DNA of 5,630 nt from CAZVAO01 sp964625175 (GTDB lineage: Bacteria > Bacillota > UBA994 > PWPR01). The notes beneath the pieces were generated by a model. That model was not told where the DNA came from, did not search any database, and saw nothing but the letters and a program-made list of their open reading frames with translations. Positions 1 through 4,529 of this stretch are shown piece after piece. Both the position numbers and the translations under genes were made by a program. Numbering within the stretch: position 1 is the stretch's first letter; every line of letters starts with the position of its first letter. The stretch spans positions 1-5,630 of the forward strand of contig CAZVAO010000124.1 in assembly GCA_964625175.1 (NCBI GenBank), given 5' to 3'.

Positions 1-64
1 TAGCAGAACTCGTCGCGTAAGCGGGCATCAGCTCCAGCACACGCTAAGCTATACCCCTTCTTTC

Positions 65-82
65 CCTTTGTGTCCTTTGTGG
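65..82 (+). repeat. Two-copy 9-bp tandem repeat
   Basis: CCTTTGTG occurs at 65-72 and again at 74-81, giving a period of 9, and is followed by GTTAATAAAAATAA. From memory, and not verified, similar CCTTTGTGTCCTTTGTGGTTAA-like strings turn up between genes in many unrelated bacteria. It is therefore more likely part of a dispersed intergenic repeat than a regulatory site. Confidence 0.5.
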
Positions 83-141
83 TTAATAAAAATAAGTAGA
101 CAGCAATGATTCAATTTCTTTCGCCCTTTAGCAGTTGGACA

Positions 142-169
142 GGGGACAGGGAACACGGGACACGGGGGG
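142..169 (+). repeat. G-rich GGGACA-type repeat, potential G-quadruplex
   Basis: Four G-runs (142-145, 149-151, 157-159, 164-169) are separated by ACA, AACAC and ACAC. The units GGGACA and GGGACAC are imperfect direct repeats. The pattern fits the usual G3+N1-7 rule for a potential intramolecular quadruplex on the plus strand. Folding is not shown by sequence alone. The repeat could equally be the remains of a REP-like element. Confidence 0.5.
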
Positions 170-193
170 CTTATGTAATATCGGCTATCACCC

Positions 194-249
194 TGTGGTA
201 GAACTCTTACGCCGCTCCGCTATAAAGCATGCTAGGCATATTGTGGTAG
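194..249 (+). repeat. Direct repeat TGTGGTAG, two copies
   Basis: TGTGGTAG is at 194-201 and 242-249, 48 bases apart. The same 7-base core TGTGGTA recurs at 631-637 and 3031-3037, where it forms an extended -10 element (TGG followed by a TA-starting hexamer) before the GTPase and transporter genes. The two copies here have no good -35 hexamer, so I call them repeats and not promoters. Confidence 0.4.
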
Positions 250-314
250 GCAGACTGCGTTTGCGTTAGGTCTTATGAATGCAGGGAAGCTCACATGAAT
301 TTTGCATAATATTT

Positions 315-377
315 GATACAATAAAGCCTGCCCTCAGCGTATCAGATCGATACACTGAGGGCAGGCTTCATTGTATC
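315..377. repeat. 63-bp near-perfect palindrome
   Basis: Two 29-base arms flank the 5-base loop AGATC (344-348). Paired segments are GATACAAT 315-322 with 370-377, a 14-base block 324-337 with 355-368 (core GCCTGCCCTCAG), and GTATC 339-343 with GATAC 349-353. Only two positions fail to pair (323/369 and 338/354). Both are A-C in plus-strand RNA but G-U in minus-strand RNA, where the stem is therefore continuous. No good T-run follows on the plus strand; the minus side reads CTTTATTGTATC, which is moderately U-rich. It could be a transcription terminator for minus-strand RNA, a small palindromic mobile element or a processed RNA hairpin. No target-site duplication is visible at its edges. Confidence 0.9.
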
Positions 378-437
378 GGGGTACCTTTATTTTACCGTGC
401 GGCAGACCTCAACGGCAAAGCAGCCAAGAGTTTCAGT

Positions 438-458
438 CAATGGGGGACTGTCCCATTG
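438..458. repeat. Inverted repeat of the GGGGACTGTCCC type
   Basis: CAATGGG (438-444) pairs with CCCATTG (452-458) around GGACTGT. An outer pairing of TTTCA (431-435) with TGAAA (464-468) extends the stem across an internal loop. From memory, similar GGGGACTGTCCC palindromes are scattered through Clostridia-type genomes and resemble REP elements served by IS200-like (RAYT) transposases. No transposase is present in the window, so that link is inference. Confidence 0.6.
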
Positions 459-480
459 CATGGTGAAACATTTATGCTCA

Positions 481-506
481 CCCCGAACCCCGAACCCCCA
501 TCGCCC
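481..506 (-). repeat. CCCCGAA tandem; G-quadruplex motif on minus strand
   Basis: CCCCGAA is repeated exactly at 481-487 and 488-494, followed by CCCCC (495-499), ATCG and CCC (504-506). A further GTCCGAACCCC follows at 517-527. Read on the minus strand this gives four G-runs with loops CGAT, TTC and TTC, a potential G-quadruplex. It lies about 100 bases upstream of the candidate promoters of the GTPase gene. Confidence 0.55.
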
Positions 507-552
507 ATCGTCTACTGTCCGAACCCCTAACGCCTGTTTAACTGTTTTAACC

Positions 553-566
553 GGCGCTTCAGCGCC
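553..566. repeat. Small GC hairpin
   Basis: GGCGCT (553-558) and AGCGCC (561-566) form a compact stem with an apical TTCA loop. The plus-strand sequence after it (TCCTCTTAC) is only weakly T-rich, so a terminator role insulating the downstream promoters is possible but poorly supported. Confidence 0.35.
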
Positions 567-592
567 TCCTCTTACAACCGTTTGACCATTGC

Positions 593-621
593 TTGACGCG
601 CGATAGCGCACTTGCTAGAAA
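593..621 (+). promoter_or_regulatory. Candidate sigma-A promoter P1 of the GTPase gene
   Basis: TTGACG (593-598) matches the -35 consensus at five of six positions. A 17-base spacer follows, then TAGAAA (616-621) preceded by TGC, an extended -10. Transcription would start near 628, leaving about a 54-base leader before the GTPase gene. The short GCGC-GATA-GCGC inverted repeat at 597-608 lies in the spacer. Confidence 0.45.
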
Positions 622-641
622 ACAGGGTCGTGTGGTAATCT
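612..641 (+). promoter_or_regulatory. Alternative promoter P2 of the GTPase gene
   Basis: TTGCTA (612-617), an 18-base spacer and TAATCT (636-641) with an extended -10 TGG (633-635). The hexamers are weaker than P1, but the TGTGGTA block is shared with the transporter promoter at 3031-3037. P1 and P2 overlap, so at most one is likely to be dominant. Confidence 0.3.
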
Positions 642-661
642 GAATATAGCAAAGAATTGGG

Positions 662-685
662 ATGCTATTTAGAGGTAAACTATGA
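662..685 (+). promoter_or_regulatory. Possible 7-codon leader frame coupled to the GTPase start
   Basis: An ATG at 662 opens the frame MLFRGKL, whose TGA stop (683-685) overlaps the GTPase start codon (682-684) in an ATGA arrangement. The ribosome binding site of the GTPase gene (AGAGG, 671-675) lies inside this frame. Such an overlap could couple translation of the two. However, the frame's own upstream sequence (AATTGGG) is a poor binding site, so it may be chance. Confidence 0.25.
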
Positions 686-2613
686 AGATTAAGAATATAG
701 GCATCTATGCACATGTAGATGCTGGGAAAACCACCATAACTGAACAAGTGCTTTTCCATACGGGAATCGTCAAGACAGTGGGACGAGTAGATAAGGGCAA
801 CACTCATACAGATAGCATGGATCTCGAACGTCAGCGGGGAATATCAATTCAGGCCGCTCCTGTTTCATTTGCGCTAGGGGATACGAAGATAAACTTAATT
901 GATACACCTGGTCACGCGGATTTTATTGCTGAGGTGGAGCGCTCTATGCAGGTATTAGATGGAGCTATTTTGGTGATTTCGGCACTTGAGGGGGTACAGT
1001 CACACACAAGTTTGCTCTTTGAGGCATTACGCAAGCAACATGTTCCGACCATCATTTTCGTCAATAAAATCGATCGAGTTGGCATCCAACTTGAGAAGCT
1101 CCTAGGAGATATAAAACAGCTACTATCACCCATGATTATCCCCGTTCAGAGGGTTGAGCAAATTGGCAGTAATGAATGTTCAATTAGCGGGCTCTTTGAC
1201 TATGATCAGGCAATGATGATTGAGAAATTGACGAAATACAGTGACGAGTTACTGGAAGACTACCTCAATAATCAAGTAATTTGTGATGAGCGGATTAACA
1301 AAATCATTGTAGATTCAGCACAATCTGCCACGATCTACCCACTCTTGTGGGGGAGTGCCCTAAGAGGAATCGGGGTCCCGTCCTTGCTCGAAGCAATATT
1401 GCACTTCCTCCCTTTCGCTGGAGAGGATAGTGCTGAGAGCTTAGAGCCTGCGGGAATCGTTTTTAAGATTAAACGCAATAGCAAGAATGAAAAGCAAAAT
1501 TATATCCGCCTCTATCGGGGGCAGCTCCTTATCCGTTCCTACCTGGAAGGGCAGAAAATCACTAAAATTGAACGTCTGCTAAAGGGACGCGAAATACTCG
1601 ATGAGAGGTTATTGGCTGGTGATATTGGTATTGTCTATGGAGTGGACTCACTCAAGGTAGGAGAGCATTTTGGGCCCTTAGGCAATGTTCTTTCAGTTAG
1701 GTTAGGCGAGCCGATGATTAAAGTGCAGATCAGCCCTGAGGACCCATCCCGTCGCCACGACCTATTGGATAAACTGGTCTATTTAGCTGAAGAAGATCGC
1801 TTCCTTGAATATGAAATCAGTGAACTTGAGGGTGAAATCTATCTCAATATCTTTGGTGAAATTCAGATGGAGATTATCCGTGACCGCCTCTTGGGGCAGT
1901 ACGATTTAGCGGTGACTTTCTCTGATCCGATGACCATCTATCGGGAAACCCCTGTTGGAGTTGGGGAAGCCTATTTAGATATGAGCAGTAAGGAACATCC
2001 TTTCCACGCATCGGTTGGCATTCGGGTTCAACCAGGATCACTGGGGTCAGGGATTAATTATCGGTCTGCGGTTTCCACAGGATCTCTACCCAGGGGGCTT
2101 CAAAGGGGGATTGAAGATGGTGTACATCGCTATCTGAGTCAAGGTCTCAAGGGCTGGGAAGTGACGGATGCAACCATCACCGTCACACGTGGCGAATATG
2201 ATAGTGTCATGAGCACAGGTGCTGAGTTCCGCAATCTGGCCCCAATTGTTTATATGCGAGCACTGCAAGAGGCGGGCACCGAGCTGCTCTGGCCGGTCTA
2301 CGATTTTAGTCTGCATATCCCCAGAACAGCAGTCGGCAGGGCAATTTCAGATTTAAATCGCATGCAAGCGGTGGTTGAAATGCCGCAGACACAAGGTGAT
2401 CAGATCATAATTTCGGGTAAGATCCCCGTTGATACCTGCCGCAACTATGAGCTAGAACTTCGCTCTTATACTGCAGGGCAAGGGGTCTTCATGACGCAGT
2501 TTTCAGGCTATCAGCCGGCACCAAAATCCATAGATGCATCTAGGCGCAAGTCTATGATAAGTCCGTTGGATCTCAAATTATATCTATTGAATAAACGTGG
2601 TGTCTTGAAGTAG
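682..2613 (+). CDS. TetM/TetO-type ribosomal protection GTPase (tetracycline resistance-like)
   Basis: A 643-residue EF-G-like translational GTPase, close to the 639 residues of TetM. In the family these proteins bind the 70S ribosome and displace tetracycline with GTP hydrolysis. Visible GTPase motifs: AHVDAGKT (10-17), RGISIQ (52-57), DTPGHAD (74-80), NKID (128-131) and GSA (224-226). The N-terminal stretch VDKGNTHTD...LERQRGISIQ is typical of TetM-like proteins rather than EF-G. EF-G-like domains II-V follow, with a basic C-terminal helix (about 621-640). The domain IV tip loop aligns with TetM without gaps: Tyr506 and Ser508 are kept, but the TetM Tyr507, Pro509 and Val510 positions are Asp, Val and Met. 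The start is set by AGAGG six bases before ATG. Membership of the family is clear; actual tetracycline resistance is inference, and a housekeeping or other ribosome-directed role remains possible. Confidence 0.93.
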   Translation: MKIKNIGIYAHVDAGKTTITEQVLFHTGIVKTVGRVDKGNTHTDSMDLERQRGISIQAAPVSFALGDTKINLIDTPGHADFIAEVERSMQVLDGAILVISALEGVQSHTSLLFEALRKQHVPTIIFVNKIDRVGIQLEKLLGDIKQLLSPMIIPVQRVEQIGSNECSISGLFDYDQAMMIEKLTKYSDELLEDYLNNQVICDERINKIIVDSAQSATIYPLLWGSALRGIGVPSLLEAILHFLPFAGEDSAESLEPAGIVFKIKRNSKNEKQNYIRLYRGQLLIRSYLEGQKITKIERLLKGREILDERLLAGDIGIVYGVDSLKVGEHFGPLGNVLSVRLGEPMIKVQISPEDPSRRHDLLDKLVYLAEEDRFLEYEISELEGEIYLNIFGEIQMEIIRDRLLGQYDLAVTFSDPMTIYRETPVGVGEAYLDMSSKEHPFHASVGIRVQPGSLGSGINYRSAVSTGSLPRGLQRGIEDGVHRYLSQGLKGWEVTDATITVTRGEYDSVMSTGAEFRNLAPIVYMRALQEAGTELLWPVYDFSLHIPRTAVGRAISDLNRMQAVVEMPQTQGDQIIISGKIPVDTCRNYELELRSYTAGQGVFMTQFSGYQPAPKSIDASRRKSMISPLDLKLYLLNKRGVLK

Positions 2614-2648
2614 ATTTCACTCCAATTTGCTTAATATTTATAGAAGTC

Positions 2649-2963
2649 CTCCATTTCAATTTAGTCATGAATGTGCCAGGGGCATTACCGGGTATCCCTA
2701 AGAATCTAATGTTCTTGGTAGATGCACTGCCTGATGGAGCGACCTTTACTATTTCAGGTATTGGGAGATCACAGGTTACAATGTTGTCTATGGCAATTCT
2801 CCTAGGTGGACACGTACGGACAGGCATTGAGGATGTATTGAAAATGGATCAAGATACGTACGCAACAAATCCACTGTTGGTAGAGCGGATTGTCTCAATT
2901 GCTGGCGCATTAGCCCGCAAGATTGCCACTCCTGCTGAGGCAAGAGTGATCCTGAGTTTATAA
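2649..2963 (+). pseudogene. C-terminal remnant of a BKACE (DUF849) 3-keto-5-aminohexanoate cleavage-type enzyme
   Basis: About 104 codons encode the last third of a protein that is usually about 275 residues. BKACE enzymes condense a beta-keto acid with acetyl-CoA, giving acetoacetate and a new CoA ester, for example in lysine fermentation. Recognisable parts are LHFNLVMNVPG, GATFTISGIGRSQ, ILLGGHVRTGIED and the closing ATPAEAR. The family resemblance begins upstream of the only ATG (2667), and that ATG has no ribosome binding site, so this is a 5'-deleted gene and not a short intact one. The Arg and Glu-Asp of VRTGIED match, as I recall, the Arg226/Glu230/Asp231 active-site cluster of Kce; the N-terminal zinc-binding histidines are absent. 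The remaining frame has no stops or shifts. It starts within about 35 bases of the GTPase stop codon. Confidence 0.85.
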
Positions 2964-3013
2964 GAAAGAAGTTTCAAACATCACGCTTGAGCCTTGATAG
3001 CAGTAAGTACTTC

Positions 3014-3041
3014 TTGCAGTTCCCTGAGATTGTGGTAGACT
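3014..3041 (+). promoter_or_regulatory. Candidate promoter of the transporter gene
   Basis: TTGCAG (3014-3019), a 16-base spacer and TAGACT (3036-3041) with extended -10 TGG (3033-3035). The -35 is weak (three of six), so the call rests on the extended -10 and the position about 34 bases before the start codon. The TGTGGTA block matches the one ahead of the GTPase gene. Confidence 0.4.
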
Positions 3042-3074
3042 AATGCTATTCATTTAAAGAATAGGAGAACATCT

Positions 3075-3995
3075 ATGAGCCGCAAAATGAGTTATATCTT
3101 ATTGATCTTGGCAGTTGTTTTTTGGGGGACATCATTTGCAGTAGTCAAATTCGGTATCGGCCAACTTGAGCCCGTTCAATTCCTGTTTTTACGCAACTTA
3201 TTTGCATCTCTTATTTTTGTCGCAATTCTAATGAAGACACCACGTGAACAGCGGTATCTTGAAAGGCAAGATATTCCCCGCATGTTTTTTCTAGCATTTA
3301 TGGGGGTTGGTGGTTATTTCATTGTGCAATATACGGCCTTGCAATATACGACAACGGTGAATGCTTCGCTACTGGTAGGTATTGCCCCGATTATTGTGGC
3401 AATCTACTCAGCGCTTTTCCTAAAGGAGAAACTGGGTTGGGTGCGTGCTTTTGGTATTGGCATCAGTTTCGCAGGCATTGTTTTGACGATAACGCGTGGC
3501 CATTTTGCAGGATTTATTAATGCGGAGACGATCCTCGGTGATTTATTAATGATCCTAAATGCCGTGATGATTTCAATCTTTTCCCTTGGATCAAAAAGCA
3601 TGCTGAAGAAGTATGAACCGATTGTGGCGACGGCCTATCTGTCGATTATGGCCTTAGTGATGCTAATACCCTTCAATCTGTTTAGCAACTTTTTAGCACC
3701 TGTACCACTCTGGAAAATGGCGTCCGCCATCGACGGAACCGCAGTATTAGCGGCTTTCTACCTTGCACTGACCTGCTCCGTAATCGGTTATTTTGGTTGG
3801 TATCAGGGCATTAAAACATTTGGTGCGACGAAAACATCCGTATTTAATTACATCAACCCTTTGGTAGCCGCAGTTCTATCTTACATTTTGTTTGATGGGG
3901 AGCTGACAGTCTTTACGGTCATTGGTGGGGTGTGTATTATCGGCGGTGTTTATCTTTGCAACATGAAGCGTCAGCCAACCGCGAGTAACAGTTAG
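3075..3995 (+). CDS. EamA/DMT-superfamily ten-helix membrane transporter
   Basis: A 306-residue integral membrane protein with ten predicted helices (about 7-26, 33-52, 69-88, 97-115, 122-140, 152-170, 185-204, 222-241, 254-273, 278-296), arranged as two EamA repeats (about 7-139 and 152-295). Family marks include WGTSFAVVK in helix 1, ASLLVGIAPIIVAIYSALFLKEKL closing the first repeat, and NYINPLVAAVLSYILFDGELT in the second. Length and layout are those of an intact family member. EamA proteins mostly export amino acids or other small metabolites, but the substrate cannot be read from sequence. AGGAG (3063-3067) sits seven bases before the ATG. It has its own candidate promoter and terminator, so it is probably monocistronic, though read-through from the GTPase gene is possible because no clear terminator separates them. 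Confidence 0.93.
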   Translation: MSRKMSYILLILAVVFWGTSFAVVKFGIGQLEPVQFLFLRNLFASLIFVAILMKTPREQRYLERQDIPRMFFLAFMGVGGYFIVQYTALQYTTTVNASLLVGIAPIIVAIYSALFLKEKLGWVRAFGIGISFAGIVLTITRGHFAGFINAETILGDLLMILNAVMISIFSLGSKSMLKKYEPIVATAYLSIMALVMLIPFNLFSNFLAPVPLWKMASAIDGTAVLAAFYLALTCSVIGYFGWYQGIKTFGATKTSVFNYINPLVAAVLSYILFDGELTVFTVIGGVCIIGGVYLCNMKRQPTASNS

Positions 3996-4018
3996 GGACC
4001 TATAAACAAATATTACAC

Positions 4019-4050
4019 AAACAGTATTCTAATGATGGATGCTGTTTTTT
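4019..4050 (+). terminator. Rho-independent terminator after the transporter gene
   Basis: AAACAGTAT (4019-4027) pairs with ATGCTGTTT (4039-4047), with one G-U pair, around an 11-base loop. The T-run ends at 4050 and is followed by ATTAAT. It starts 23 bases after the transporter stop codon. Confidence 0.85.
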
Positions 4051-4265
4051 ATTAATAAGATTTGCGGGATTCCTTGATACAAACTATAGAGGTGGATATT
4101 TGACAGGAAGCAGGAGCCTTACTAAATCCGAAACAGCATTCTGATTTTTTAGCGATCCCTTAACAAGGACGCCCTCATTCAACGAACTATACCAATTTCT
4201 GCATAATGGTGGGGCCTTGATCGGGTGTTCTAATGGGGTTATGTAATCGCTGACTGATGCAATAT
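4051..4265. other. Gap between convergent units, no recognisable gene
   Basis: About 215 bases lie between the two terminators. The longest plus-strand open stretch (4145-4246, 33 codons after a TGA) has no start codon near its beginning and no recognisable product. AAACAGCATTCTGA (4131-4144) repeats the left arm and start of the loop of the upstream terminator (AAACAGTATTCTAA) at 12 of 14 positions. Confidence 0.6.
4100..4128 (+). promoter_or_regulatory. Isolated promoter-like sequence in the convergent gap
   Basis: A perfect -35 TTGACA (4100-4105), a 17-base spacer and TAAATC (4123-4128). Nothing downstream on the plus strand looks like a gene: the transcript would run antisense into the 3' end of the small membrane protein gene. 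It could drive a small or antisense RNA, or be chance. Confidence 0.25.
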
Positions 4266-4301
4266 AAAAAAAGAAACATCACAGGGGACTATGATGTTTC
4301 T
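4266..4301 (-). terminator. Rho-independent terminator of the minus-strand operon
   Basis: AGAAACATCA (4272-4281) and TGATGTTTCT (4292-4301) form a perfect 10-bp stem around a 10-base loop. On the minus strand a run of seven T follows at once (A-run 4266-4272 on plus). The plus-strand side lacks an immediate T-run, so it acts mainly in the minus direction. It lies 22 bases after the stop codon of the small membrane protein gene. Confidence 0.92.
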
Positions 4302-4323
4302 CCAATAATAATTAAATTTTTGC

Positions 4324-4512
4324 CTATTCTTCTGAGCTCTTTCTATTCCGTATGTTCCTGCGCAAAACAAGAACCCAGAAAGTAGCGAAAAATCCCGTCA
4401 TGGCAATAACAATGACACTGCCATTTCTGACCACCGAATAAACTGCGTATGTTCCAAAGAGTATGATGCCGATAATTGGAACTAATAAGCCTTCTAGTAA
4501 ATTTTCTAACAT
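4324..4512 (-). CDS. Small two-helix membrane protein, unknown function
   Basis: A 62-residue protein that I do not recognise. It has two hydrophobic segments (about 9-28 and 31-50) joined by a tight Arg-Asn-Gly turn, and a charged tail RRNIRNRKSSEE. The charge distribution suggests a membrane hairpin with a basic cytoplasmic C-terminus. The gene is credible: AGGAGG (4520-4525) sits seven bases before the ATG, it starts 17 bases after the stop codon of the UxaA-like gene on the same strand, and a strong terminator follows. It is therefore co-transcribed with the dehydratase-like gene. A role as a transporter accessory or membrane anchor is speculation; it is too short to be a transporter alone. 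Confidence 0.8.
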   Translation of the reverse strand: MLENLLEGLLVPIIGIILFGTYAVYSVVRNGSVIVIAMTGFFATFWVLVLRRNIRNRKSSEE

Positions 4513-4529
4513 AAATTCTCCTCCTGTGA

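Larger units (their letters stand above)
1..681. other. Gene-free, repeat-rich intergenic region
   Basis: No open frame here has a convincing start, ribosome binding site or recognisable protein; the longer frames run through palindromes and C-rich tandem repeats on both strands. The first 60 bases could be the tail of a neighbouring gene (a frame ends at TAA 16-18), but too little is present to say. The region is a patchwork of short repeats, listed separately, of the kind that collects between genes in Clostridia-type genomes. Only its last 90 bases look like regulatory DNA for the downstream GTPase gene. Confidence 0.75.

Noticed and set aside
1..600. CRISPR array or phage attachment site
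   Set aside because: The repeats are short, differ from each other and are not regularly spaced; there is no tRNA, integrase or cas gene.
279..611. Open frames on both strands across the repeat region
   Set aside because: They run through the palindrome and C-rich tandem, lack ribosome binding sites and give low-complexity Pro/Thr or Arg/Gly-rich products with no family resemblance.
912..2316. Minus-strand open frames inside the GTPase gene
   Set aside because: Shadows of a well-conserved coding frame, with no independent support.
2667..2963. Intact 98-residue gene starting at ATG 2667
   Set aside because: Family similarity continues upstream of the ATG, no ribosome binding site precedes it, and the product would be only the C-terminal third of a TIM-barrel enzyme.
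2966..3015. AAGAAGT/ACTTCTT inverted pair as a terminator after the Kce remnant
   Set aside because: Only seven pairs with a loop of about 36 bases and no T-run after it; the right arm overlaps the candidate -35 of the transporter.
4145..4246. 33-codon open stretch as a gene fragment
   Set aside because: It follows an in-frame TGA, has no suitable start and no recognisable product; this length occurs by chance.
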